Shown here piece after piece: positions 1 to 6,314 of a stretch of 20,779 nt of DNA. The position numbers and the translations under genes were made by a program. Each line of letters begins with the position of its first letter. The first letter of the stretch is position 1. The notes under the pieces are model-generated. The model saw only the letters and a program-made list of their open reading frames with translations, searched no databases and was not told the DNA's origin. Source of the stretch: CAMEON01 sp963643175 (GTDB lineage Bacteria; Bacillota; Clostridia; Oscillospirales; CAG-272); the NCBI GenBank assembly GCA_963643175.1, contig CAVIJF010000026.1, forward strand, positions 1 to 20,779, read 5' to 3'.

Positions 1-57
1 CGGGATACGCCCGCAATTTCGGGGCTTCTAACCCCAAGAAATACATGAAATTCGAGG

Positions 58-143
58 CAAGCATGCGATTCGCCGCTCCGATTTCATTATTTTCACCGTT
101 GAATCGCGGAAATTGATGCGGAAACTGATTTTTAGAGGTTCCC
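58..143 (+). repeat. Left copy of an 86-bp inverted end repeat
   Basis: This 86-bp stretch recurs in reverse complement at 20690-20775 with no gaps and 7 mismatches, counted by eye (about 92% identity). The best conserved part is the 5' half (GCATGCGATTCGCCGC onward); the mismatches cluster near the 3' end. Within it, GCGATTC (65-71) and GAATCGC (101-107) can pair as a 7-bp stem, and this pairing is kept in both copies. It ends about 70 bases before the start of the first gene. No terminal inverted repeat with a transposase is visible. It may be a dispersed genomic repeat or a recombination or insertion boundary. Confidence 0.85.
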
Positions 144-214
144 TGATGTGATTTTTATTCCATAGGTTGTATCAATTATGAATATACTTCTTCTTATAAG
201 TAGAGGTGAACTGG

Positions 215-1618
215 GTGCGAGTTCTATCAACAAAACTGTCCATGGTTGATAATTTCTCGTCGGAACTGTTTTATAGAATCATTGTTCAGTGGCTCCAGAA
301 CGCTGGACCGTGTAGACCAATTGGGGACGCCTTTGCGCGTTGCTCGAGCAAAGAGAAGGTTCATCTTCAGGAGCACTATTGCACCGCAGATACTTTCACC
401 GCACGGAGAGGTGATAATTGCTTTTATTTGTTCAAATTGGAACATGTTTTTCATGAGCAGACTTGGACAACGGAAGTTATATTTCAGGAGGCACTTGCTT
501 CAAAAACGGTGTTCTTTCATATTGACTGTTCCCGTGACGCAACCAGATTTGATGAAGCCCCGGATATTCGTACCGATGTTATACGCGCATTTGTCAAAAG
601 CGGCTCTGTAAAGCAAGTTGCGATACCAATTACATCTGAGCCAATTGAAGTTACTCAAGAGTTGGAGCAATGCATCATCTCAGCTGTTAAAGGGCACTAC
701 ACAGAGGAAATGCCGATGGTTTTCATAACACCTTTCTTTGGTACAATGGGAACAGCTGTAAGCGAGGATGCTTTGGCAAAGAAACTGTCCGGAATTGCAT
801 ATGTTGTCCGATGTGATAATGAAGTGTCATCAACAATTCAAGCAAAGGCCAAAGTGCGGGTCCCTTTCAATGGGGCGGTTGCAATATATTGCTCGGGTGG
901 AAAGCCCAAGGTTTACCGAAAAGAGGATGCTTTTTACGGGAGCTCGTTAGATCAGCAGATTCTTAGGGAAGTGCAACGATTTGTTACGGCAAAAGTGGAT
1001 TCCTACGCACCATCCTGGAGAGAATTGCGAAACGAGCAGATACAGGCGGATGCTTTAGAAAAGGCCAAGCTGTTGGATGAAGCCTTTGATGAAAACGGAA
1101 CCTTGGAAGAACAATTGCGTCGGGCAAGGGATAAAATATCTGAGTTAATGGACGAAAACCGTACTCTGCGCTTCAAAAACGAGGCACTGGAATTGGCGTT
1201 GTCTCCCAATGAGGATAGTGGGGTCATTCATAAGGCTCCCATCAAAGAGTTTTTTGACGGAGAGCAGCATGATCTCATTGTTACAGTTCTAAATAATGCG
1301 TTGCGTAACTATACAACAGACAGCAGGGCATACGAACTGTTAGAAGCGATTATTGCCGCCAATCCGGAGTGCGGAAACGGGCGTGAAATATTAGCCACCG
1401 TCAAATCTGTTTTGTCAGGCGGACAAGCTCCGAGGGACAGTGATTTTGCCAAGCTGCGTGCTGTTGGATTTGAAGTTGTTTCAGAACAGAATCATTATAA
1501 ACTCAGATTTATGGGAAATGAAAAATACTGGTTTTCGCTTTTCAAAACTCCGAGCGATGCGAGATCGGGAAAGAACCTGGTATCTGATATTACGAAAAAA
1601 ATCAGCATTTACAAGTAA
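215..1618 (+). CDS. Uncharacterised 467-aa protein with central coiled coil and HicA-like C-terminal segment
   Basis: I do not recognise a named family. The GTG at 215 is preferred because AGAGGTG at 202-208 lies 6 bases upstream; a GTG at 206 and an ATG at 242 are in frame but lack a properly spaced ribosome binding site. Residues about 1-260 look globular, with an LAKKLSGIAYVV segment near residue 187 followed by a GAVAIY strand; this resembles a pattern I recall from uncharacterised actinobacterial proteins of no known function. Residues about 286-329 are a charged heptad-like coiled coil. The last 60 residues (LRAVGFEVVSEQNHYKL, then a K-T-P-S-D segment) resemble the small HicA/dsRBD-like fold, an inference only. 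There is no signal peptide or membrane segment, so it is probably cytoplasmic. The gene is AT-richer than the core and stands alone behind the left end repeat, suggesting acquisition. A defence-type role is possible but unsupported. Confidence 0.8.
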   Translation: MRVLSTKLSMVDNFSSELFYRIIVQWLQNAGPCRPIGDAFARCSSKEKVHLQEHYCTADTFTARRGDNCFYLFKLEHVFHEQTWTTEVIFQEALASKTVFFHIDCSRDATRFDEAPDIRTDVIRAFVKSGSVKQVAIPITSEPIEVTQELEQCIISAVKGHYTEEMPMVFITPFFGTMGTAVSEDALAKKLSGIAYVVRCDNEVSSTIQAKAKVRVPFNGAVAIYCSGGKPKVYRKEDAFYGSSLDQQILREVQRFVTAKVDSYAPSWRELRNEQIQADALEKAKLLDEAFDENGTLEEQLRRARDKISELMDENRTLRFKNEALELALSPNEDSGVIHKAPIKEFFDGEQHDLIVTVLNNALRNYTTDSRAYELLEAIIAANPECGNGREILATVKSVLSGGQAPRDSDFAKLRAVGFEVVSEQNHYKLRFMGNEKYWFSLFKTPSDARSGKNLVSDITKKISIYK

Positions 1619-1722
1619 ACGAAAGCCATTAAATATTATACCTCAATTTTTCACGGTTCTCAATATCTTATCCCTACGCTTTGCGCATACATTTTTCTCA
1701 TATGGCAACGCTCAAGTTAATC

Positions 1723-1815
1723 GGATAACGATTACTCCTATAAGGATAACGAAATACCCATAAATCCAACGATAACCCCCAAAAAGATAACGATTACCCA
1801 TAAATCCAACGAAAT
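1723..1815 (+). repeat. Degenerate tandem repeat, about five units of 18-22 bp
   Basis: Units begin at 1723, 1744, 1764, 1786 and 1804 and follow a loose consensus of (GG/TCC)ATAACGA..TACCCATAA. CCCATAAATCCAACGA occurs twice exactly (1758-1773 and 1798-1813), and GATAACGATTAC also occurs twice. The block lies about 100 bases after the first gene stops and just before a terminator hairpin. On the minus strand it reads as a hydrophobic peptide, but I see no ribosome binding site for it. Confidence 0.6.
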
Positions 1816-1827
1816 ATTGTTGGCAAC

Positions 1828-1870
1828 GAAAAAGCGCCACCGCGGAAAATAATCTGCGATGGCGTTTTTC
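1828..1870 (+). terminator. Bidirectional terminator-like hairpin
   Basis: An imperfect stem pairs GAAAAAGCGCCACCGCGG with CTGCGATGGCGTTTTTC around an AAAATAAT loop. It has a T run on the plus strand (1864-1868) and the complementary A run on the other side, so it could stop transcription both ways. It would end transcripts from the first gene about 210 bases after its stop codon. Confidence 0.65.
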
Positions 1871-1941
1871 AGTTGTCCCGCAGGTCTGTTTTTCTGAAAT
1901 GCACCGAAAAAAGACCCGATAAAGCCCATAAAGCAAAAAAC

Positions 1942-1974
1942 AAGGACTACCATTCTATCAAAATAGTAGTCCTT
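1942..1974 (-). terminator. Terminator downstream of tRNA-Pro
   Basis: A perfect 9-bp stem (AAGGACTAC at 1942-1950 with GTAGTCCTT at 1966-1974) starts four bases beyond the tRNA-Pro 3' end. On the minus strand it is followed by TTGTTTTTTG, a good intrinsic terminator tail. Confidence 0.8.
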
Positions 1975-1977
1975 ATT

Positions 1978-2052
1978 TGGTCGGGATGACAGGAGTTGAA
2001 CCTGCTTGAACTTGCTCCCAAAGCAAGCGGGTGACCGTTACCCTACATCCCG
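1978..2052 (-). tRNA. tRNA-Pro (anticodon TGG)
   Basis: Read on the minus strand: acceptor CGGGATG pairs with CATCCCG, the discriminator is A, and CCA is encoded. The anticodon arm is CTTGC-TTTGGGA-GCAAG with TGG at 2018-2020, and the T arm is GCAGG-TTCAACT-CCTGT. The D arm is compact: GGGT/ACCC closes a 7-base loop AACGGTC that keeps the GG pair. It reads CCN proline codons. It lies downstream of the abrB-like gene on the same strand, and a terminator follows directly. Confidence 0.93.
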
Positions 2053-2140
2053 ATATTCGATTTTCAGGTCGAATCTATGGTCAAAAGTGTTTGCCGAACG
2101 CAACCGCAGCTACGCCCAGCGCGGCGACTGCCGTCCCGGT

Positions 2141-2455
2141 TTAACTGTTCCGGGTCAGCGCCGCGCAGCACGCCGCGCACACATTTTTCCCCTCGTAGGC
2201 AATCAGATTCTCCGTGCCGCCGCAGAAAACACAGGATGACTGATGCTTTTGCAGAATGATGCACTCGCCGTCCATGAAGATTTCCACCGGATCGCGCTCG
2301 CTCAGCCCCAGCGTCCGCCGGATGGACATCGGAATCACGACCCGCCCCAGCTCGTCCACGTGCCGGATAATGCCGGTGGACTTGACGCGCGCCGGTCTGC
2401 CGGTGCCGTTTCCCGCCGTTTCAGTCAGGCTTCCTGTCCCTTCTGACTGCTTCAT
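2141..2455 (-). CDS. AbrB/SpoVT-family regulator with C-terminal zinc ribbon
   Basis: A 104-aa DNA-binding regulator. Residues 26-70 are a typical AbrB swapped-hairpin domain (TGIIRHVDELGRVVIPMSIR, then RTLGL, then a PVEIF-DGECIILQK tail). This family forms dimers that contact promoter DNA as transition-state or sporulation-type regulators. Residues 75-97 form a CxxC...CxxC zinc ribbon (C75, C78, C93, C96), so the architecture is AbrB plus zinc ribbon. The first 25 residues are Gly/Thr-rich and probably disordered. The ATG at 2455 is chosen because AAAGGAAGGGTG stands 5-6 bases upstream; an in-frame ATG at 2551 overlaps the promoter and cannot be used. The gene has its own consensus promoter at 2543-2571. 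Targets cannot be read from the sequence; autoregulation is plausible, as for many AbrB proteins. Confidence 0.9.
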   Translation of the reverse strand: MKQSEGTGSLTETAGNGTGRPARVKSTGIIRHVDELGRVVIPMSIRRTLGLSERDPVEIFMDGECIILQKHQSSCVFCGGTENLIAYEGKNVCAACCAALTRNS

Positions 2456-2542
2456 TGGTGCACCCTTCCTTTCACTCATACTATTTCCCCGCGCCGGGGC
2501 AATCACCGCCGCCTGCATCGTTACGTGTCGGTTCTTGACTAC

Positions 2543-2571
2543 ATTATACACGTCATGTCAGAATCTGTCAA
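2543..2571 (-). promoter_or_regulatory. Sigma-A promoter of the abrB-like gene
   Basis: On the minus strand, TTGACA (2566-2571), a 17-bp spacer and TATAAT (2543-2548) form a perfect consensus. The start point would fall near 2536, leaving an untranslated leader of about 80 bases. ACGTGT overlaps the -10 side of the spacer and ACACGT occurs about 20 bases downstream, a possible operator pair. Confidence 0.9.
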
Positions 2572-2681
2572 CGGTTCCGGCGCTTCTTTAACATGAAATT
2601 TACCAATCGTTCACGCATGGGAGAGCAAGGCGTACACGTGTATCGAATGCGATAATTCGGGGTGCATCTCCAAGTAATGCG

Positions 2682-2722
2682 GCAATCAGATGCAAAAATC
2701 GCACGTTTTTGCATCTGATTGC
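2682..2722. repeat. Perfect 17-bp inverted repeat with 7-base loop
   Basis: GCAATCAGATGCAAAAA (2682-2698) and TTTTTGCATCTGATTGC (2706-2722) are perfectly complementary around TCGCACG. The T run is inside the stem next to the loop, so this is not an ordinary intrinsic terminator. It sits in the roughly 290-base gap between the abrB-like gene and tRNA-Arg, upstream of both promoters. I see no coding sequence in that gap. Confidence 0.85.
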
Positions 2723-2794
2723 ACAAGCTTCGTCCTCGCCTTCGCTCCGCAAGTCGACCGGCGCCAACTTTTTCATGTTTTTTTCAAAACCCCC

Positions 2795-2823
2795 TTGACA
2801 ATCCCCTTTGATTGTGCTATAAT
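2795..2823 (+). promoter_or_regulatory. Sigma-A promoter of tRNA-Arg
   Basis: TTGACA (2795-2800), a 17-bp spacer ending in TGC (an extended -10), and TATAAT (2818-2823). The start point would lie near 2830, about 28 bases before the tRNA. Confidence 0.92.
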
Positions 2824-2858
2824 ATGTCCTGTTCGGTTGAGAGATTGACTTGAACGAT

Positions 2859-2935
2859 GCGGCATTAGCTCAGCTGGATAGAGTGCCTGGCTACGAACCA
2901 GTAGGTCGGGGGTTCGAGTCCCTTATGCCGCGCCA
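2859..2935 (+). tRNA. tRNA-Arg (anticodon ACG)
   Basis: Acceptor GCGGCAT pairs with ATGCCGC, the discriminator is G, and CCA is encoded. The anticodon arm is CCTGG-CTACGAA-CCAGT with ACG at 2893-2895, and the T arm carries GGTTCGAGT. A34 is normally deaminated to inosine by TadA, so the tRNA would read CGU, CGC and CGA. It has its own promoter and terminator. tRNA-Arg genes are frequent integration sites, but no att duplication is seen here. Confidence 0.96.
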
Positions 2936-2937
2936 CG

Positions 2938-2964
2938 AGCGCTTGCGGATGCAGGCGCTTTTTT
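2938..2964 (+). terminator. Intrinsic terminator of tRNA-Arg
   Basis: AGCGCTTGC (2938-2946) pairs with GCAGGCGCT (2951-2959) around GGAT, with one G-T pair, and a T6 tail ends at 2964. It begins three bases after the encoded CCA. Confidence 0.92.
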
Positions 2965-3101
2965 CGTGCTTTTCATGGTGCTTTCCGGGCTCCGGACAAG
3001 CGCCTGCCGCAATAAACCACCCCTGTCGCAGTGCGTCGGAGATGCACCGCCGATAAGTCAGCATTTCCCTGAAAAATTCCCCGCAAAATTTTGCAAACCT
3101 A

Positions 3102-3130
3102 TTGCATTCCGGGAAAGAATGTGCTATAAT
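3102..3130 (+). promoter_or_regulatory. Promoter of rpmE
   Basis: TTGCAT (3102-3107), a 17-bp spacer ending in TGC, and TATAAT (3125-3130). The predicted start near 3137 gives a leader of about 55 bases. Confidence 0.85.
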
Positions 3131-3145
3131 AAGATGGCTTGCGTA

Positions 3146-3183
3146 CCCGATGTCAAAGCACATCGGGAATTTCAAAGTGAGGT
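3146..3183 (+). promoter_or_regulatory. Hairpin leader of rpmE with ribosome binding site
   Basis: CCCGATGT (3146-3153) and ACATCGGG (3160-3167) form a perfect 8-bp stem with loop CAAAGC, about 10 bases after the predicted start point. A ribosome binding site (GTGAGGT) follows, 8 bases before the ATG. Structured leaders upstream of L31 genes are known in Firmicutes and are thought to mediate autogenous control. This hairpin sits where such a leader would be; membership in that RNA family is inferred, not tested. Confidence 0.55.
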
Positions 3184-3191
3184 ATCGTAAA

Positions 3192-3401
3192 ATGAAGAAC
3201 GGAATTCATCCTGAGTACGTTGAGTGTACGGTTCGCTGCGCCTGCGGAGAGACTTTTGTCACCCGCTCCACCAAGGGCAGTGAGTTGCGTGTGGACATTT
3301 GCTCCAAGTGCCATCCCTTCTACACCGGCAAGCAGAAGTTTGTCGATGCGGGCGGACGGCTGGATCGTTTCAAGAAGAGACTGGCTGCTGTCAAGAAGTA
3401 A
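3192..3401 (+). CDS. rpmE: 50S ribosomal protein L31 (bL31), zinc-binding form
   Basis: A 69-aa protein that bridges the large and small ribosomal subunits. It starts MKNGIHPEY, as bL31 does, and carries the zinc ligands C16, C18, C37 and C40 (RCACGETF and ICSKCHPF), followed by the typical Y-T-G-K-Q-K-F motif. Length and order fit the family. The ATG at 3192 is chosen over upstream in-frame starts because GTGAGGT is 8 bases upstream and the leader hairpin lies in front of it. It forms a single-gene unit with its own promoter and a probable terminator at 3522-3567. Retention of all four Cys marks it as the zinc (C+) paralogue, which in other bacteria can be replaced by a zinc-free form under zinc starvation. 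Confidence 0.97.
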   Translation: MKNGIHPEYVECTVRCACGETFVTRSTKGSELRVDICSKCHPFYTGKQKFVDAGGRLDRFKKRLAAVKK

Positions 3402-3521
3402 GCAGACACCTCTGGCACGGAACGGTTCCGTCCGCGTGCCGGGATGCACCGTGCCGCCCGGCGGCAGGGTCGCGCATTCCGGCGCTTTGTGAACGGAAAA
3501 CGGCATTCGGAGAAATCCATA

Positions 3522-3567
3522 GGGCAGGAGACGCACTCACGCAAAGAGAGGGCTCCCCTGCCCTTTT
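3522..3567 (+). terminator. Probable terminator after rpmE
   Basis: GGGCAGGAG (3522-3530) pairs with CTCCCCTGCCC (3553-3563), allowing a two-base bulge, and TTTT follows. The loop is long (about 22 bases) and the T run short. The rest of the 275-base gap between rpmE and hflX holds only a GGCACG/CGTGCC hairpin at 3414-3440 and no gene. Confidence 0.55.
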
Positions 3568-3676
3568 GCTGTCCGGACGCCGCCGCGGTAGGCATTCCCG
3601 CTACCCGTTGCACGGTGCCAAGCTGTAAACTGCGCACCGCAAAATACCGGAAGGTCCCCTTCAAGGAGGTTTTCAT

Positions 3677-5029
3677 ATGGCTGTTATTCTGAAAGGCGAT
3701 GCTCTCCGCGTCCCGGAGGAGCAATCGGAAAAGCCCCGCGCCGTACTGGTCAGCATTCTGACCGGAACGGACACGGAGGAGGATGTGGACGAAAGCATGG
3801 ACGAGCTGGCGCGCCTGCTGGACACCGCCGGGGGCACCGTTGCCGCCCGGATGGTACAGAGCCGCTCCGCGCCGGATGCCCGGACGCTGATCGGCTCCGG
3901 CAAGGTGCAGGAGTTGGCGGATATGTGCCGCAATCTGGAAGCGTCCCTGGTCGTGTTTGACTGCGACCTGACCCCCGTCCAGATACGCAACATGGAGGAC
4001 GACATCAACATAGACGACCTGCGCGTCATCGACCGCTCCATGCTGATACTGGACATCTTTGCCCTGCACGCCGTCACGGCGGAGGGTAAATTGCAGGTTG
4101 AGCTGGCACAGCTGCAATACACGGCACCCCGCCTGACAGGACGCGGCGCGGATATGTCCCGGCTGGGCGGCGGAATCGGGACGCGCGGTCCCGGCGAGTC
4201 CAAGCTGGAAAGCGACCGGCGGCACATGAAGCGCCGCGTGGATGCGCTGAAGGCAGAGCTGGCTGTCGTGGAAAAGAACCGCCGCACCATGCGGCAGTCC
4301 CGCGACAGAAGCGGTCTGCCCCGCATCGCCATCGTCGGCTACACTAACGCGGGCAAGTCCACACTGCTCAACACGCTGACCGGCGCCGGCATTCTGGCGG
4401 AGGACAAGCTGTTTGCGACGCTCGACCCGACCACGCGTAAATTCACCCTGCCCGGCGGGGAATCCGTTCTGCTGACCGACACGGTAGGCTTTATCCGCAA
4501 ACTGCCGCACCATCTCATCAGCGCCTTCCGCTCCACGCTGGAGGAAGCAGTATACGCGGACATCATTCTGCTGCTGCTGGACGTTTCCGACCCGCACTGC
4601 GAGGAGCAGCTCCGCGTGACCGAGGAACTGCTGACCGAGCTGGGCGCCGGTGCCAAGCCGACGCTGTACGTTTTCAACAAGTGCGACCGGGAAACGGGCG
4701 ACTGCGCGGGGCTGGAGCGCATGGTGTCCGATCGTTTCCGGGACAGCGGCACGCGGCGTGCGCTGTACATCTCTGCCCAGACCGGGGAAGGCTGTGACGC
4801 ATTGGCGGCGGCGCTGGAAACACTCATCCGGCAGGGCAAGCGCCGCGTGATCTTCCGTATCCCCAACGCGCAGTCCGGCGCACTGTCCCGGCTGTACAGT
4901 GAAAAGGCGGCGGTGGAGTCGGTGGAATACGGCGACGAGTACATTACCGCTGTGGCGACAGTGGATGACCGCGTGTACGGTCTGCTGAAGCAGTTTGACC
5001 CGGATTGGTCTGCGCCGGAGGAGGAATGA
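3677..5029 (+). CDS. hflX: Ribosome-associated GTPase HflX
   Basis: A 450-aa GTPase that in other bacteria binds the 50S subunit and splits or rescues stalled and stressed 70S ribosomes. The N-terminal HflX domain (about 20-200) contains LIGSGKVQEL and the signature GGGIGTRGPGESKLE. The G domain follows: P-loop G221YTNAGKST229, G3 at D268TVGF, and G4 at N334KCD. The length is normal. The start has AAGGAGGT 6 bases upstream. Its 3' end overlaps or abuts the next gene, and the NUDIX ribosome binding site lies within its last codons. The three genes hflX, NUDIX and yigZ therefore read as one translationally coupled cluster. I could not find a clear promoter in front. Confidence 0.97.
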   Translation: MAVILKGDALRVPEEQSEKPRAVLVSILTGTDTEEDVDESMDELARLLDTAGGTVAARMVQSRSAPDARTLIGSGKVQELADMCRNLEASLVVFDCDLTPVQIRNMEDDINIDDLRVIDRSMLILDIFALHAVTAEGKLQVELAQLQYTAPRLTGRGADMSRLGGGIGTRGPGESKLESDRRHMKRRVDALKAELAVVEKNRRTMRQSRDRSGLPRIAIVGYTNAGKSTLLNTLTGAGILAEDKLFATLDPTTRKFTLPGGESVLLTDTVGFIRKLPHHLISAFRSTLEEAVYADIILLLLDVSDPHCEEQLRVTEELLTELGAGAKPTLYVFNKCDRETGDCAGLERMVSDRFRDSGTRRALYISAQTGEGCDALAAALETLIRQGKRRVIFRIPNAQSGALSRLYSEKAAVESVEYGDEYITAVATVDDRVYGLLKQFDPDWSAPEEE

Positions 5030-5031
5030 GC

Positions 5032-5595
5032 ATGGAACTGTGGGATCTTCTGGACAAGGATCGCCACCCGCTCGGGCAGACACATCCGCGCGGGCGGCAG
5101 TACCCCATGCCGCACGGCACCTACCACACCGTCGTGACGGTGTACACAGTGAATGGCCGGGGACTGCTGCTCCTGACCCGCCGCGCCGCCTGCAAGGGGA
5201 TGTATCCCGGCTGGTGGGAGGTGACGGGCGGTTCCGGCATTGCAGGGGAGGACAGTCTGACCTCTGCCCGGCGCGAACTGCGCGAGGAAACCGGCATTGA
5301 CGCCGCCCCGGAGGAACTGAATCTGCTGGGCAGCATCCGGGAGCCGTCCTCTTTTTCGGACTGCTACCTGGTGCGCCGCACACTGCCGGTCGGTTCCCTG
5401 ACCCTGCAGGAGGGGGAAACGGACGCCGCCCGCTGGGTCAGTTTCTGGGAATTTGAAACGATGATACACGAGGGACTGATTCCGCCGCCGGTCGCCCTGC
5501 GTTACGGCGCCGTGCTGGCGGCATTGCAGGCGGCGATAGGGTGCGACGCATGGCTGGAGCCGGAATCCGGCACCGGACAGGATGGTGACGCATGA
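5032..5595 (+). CDS. NUDIX hydrolase
   Basis: A 187-aa enzyme expected to hydrolyse a nucleoside diphosphate linked to another moiety. The NUDIX box is an exact match: G67, then E73, then R81-E-L-x-E85-E86-x-G88-I. The opening MELWDLLDKDRHPLG and the P-G-W-W-E-V-T-G-G core resemble the isopentenyl-diphosphate-isomerase-like NUDIX group common in Firmicutes; the substrate cannot be told from sequence. The ATG at 5032 is preferred because GGAGG is 7 bases upstream; an ATG at 5026 overlaps the hflX stop but is too close to that site. The gene ends in an ATGA overlap with yigZ, so the two are translationally coupled. Confidence 0.93.
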   Translation: MELWDLLDKDRHPLGQTHPRGRQYPMPHGTYHTVVTVYTVNGRGLLLLTRRAACKGMYPGWWEVTGGSGIAGEDSLTSARRELREETGIDAAPEELNLLGSIREPSSFSDCYLVRRTLPVGSLTLQEGETDAARWVSFWEFETMIHEGLIPPPVALRYGAVLAALQAAIGCDAWLEPESGTGQDGDA

Positions 5596-6230
5596 GCGCC
5601 CCCGACCGCGGACAGCTGTACACCACCCTGCGCGGCGAGGGACACGGAGAAACAGAGGATCGCCGCTCGGTCTTTTTCAGTCATGCCGCCCCGGTAAAGA
5701 CCGAGGAGGAGGCGCTGGCATTTGTCAAGGCGCGGCAGAAGGAATTTGCCGACGCAACGCACAACGTCTGGGCGTTCCGGCTGGGGGCTGACACGGTTGC
5801 GCGCTACTCGGACGACGGCGAGCCGCAGGGCAGTTCCGGAATGCCGACCCTGGAGGCAATCCGGCATTCCGGAGTGACCGATGCCGTCGTGGTAGTGACG
5901 CGCTACTTCGGCGGAACGCTGTTGGGCGTGGGCGGGCTTATCCGTGCCTATTCGTCCGCAGCGCGGCTGGCGCTGGAGGATGCGGGTATCATCACATACG
6001 AGCGGTACGCCGTGCTGTCATTGACCGTTTCGTACAGTGACTACCAGAAGCTCCTGCCGGAGATTGCCCGCGCCGGGGCGCTGACCGATGCGCAGAATTT
6101 TGCCGAGCGGGTCACGCTGACGTTGGCGGTCAGGGCAGCTGTTGCCGCGCCGCTGTGTGAGCGCGTGCGGGAACAGACCGCCGGACGGTGCGTGCCGGTG
6201 CAGGTCGGGGAGCGGTACGACTACCGATAA
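5592..6230 (+). CDS. yigZ: YigZ/IMPACT (UPF0029) family protein
   Basis: A 212-aa cytoplasmic protein. The N-terminal UPF0029 domain shows the family core ATHNVWAFR (55-63), RYSDDGEPQGSSGMP (71-85) and VVVTRYFGGTLLGVGGL (100-116). The C-terminal part is the DUF1949 ferredoxin-like domain. Eukaryotic IMPACT regulates Gcn2; bacterial YigZ has no settled function, although binding of nucleic acids or the translation machinery has been suggested. Start ATG 5592 overlaps the NUDIX stop in ATGA and follows an AGGATGGTG site. The stop codon lies inside a perfect 13-bp hairpin. Confidence 0.95.
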   Translation: MSAPDRGQLYTTLRGEGHGETEDRRSVFFSHAAPVKTEEEALAFVKARQKEFADATHNVWAFRLGADTVARYSDDGEPQGSSGMPTLEAIRHSGVTDAVVVVTRYFGGTLLGVGGLIRAYSSAARLALEDAGIITYERYAVLSLTVSYSDYQKLLPEIARAGALTDAQNFAERVTLTLAVRAAVAAPLCERVREQTAGRCVPVQVGERYDYR

Positions 6231-6250
6231 CCGGTTACCGGTTATCGGTA
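6222..6250 (+). terminator. Perfect hairpin over the yigZ stop codon
   Basis: TACCGATAACCGG (6222-6234) and CCGGTTATCGGTA (6238-6250) are perfectly complementary around TTA, and the yigZ stop (6228-6230) lies in the left arm. No T run follows, so it is not a standard intrinsic terminator. It could protect the 3' end, tune downstream trmO expression, or be a protein site. Confidence 0.5.
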
Positions 6251-6314
6251 AATTGCCCCCGCGCAATCCCTTATTTATGGAGAATTATCGGAACCGGAAA
6301 GGAGATAAGCCGAA

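Noticed and set aside
1712..1953. Two overlapping minus-strand frames encoding hydrophobic peptides
   Set aside because: The starts lie in or near the tRNA-Pro terminator without a ribosome binding site, and the hydrophobic residues come from the degenerate tandem repeat.
2859..2935. tRNA-Arg as an integration site of a mobile island
   Set aside because: No duplicated tRNA 3' end, integrase or mobility gene is visible downstream; the neighbouring genes are core genes.
3320..5383. 687-codon open frame antisense to rpmE, hflX and the NUDIX gene
   Set aside because: It spans three real genes on the other strand and has no recognisable domain or start signal.
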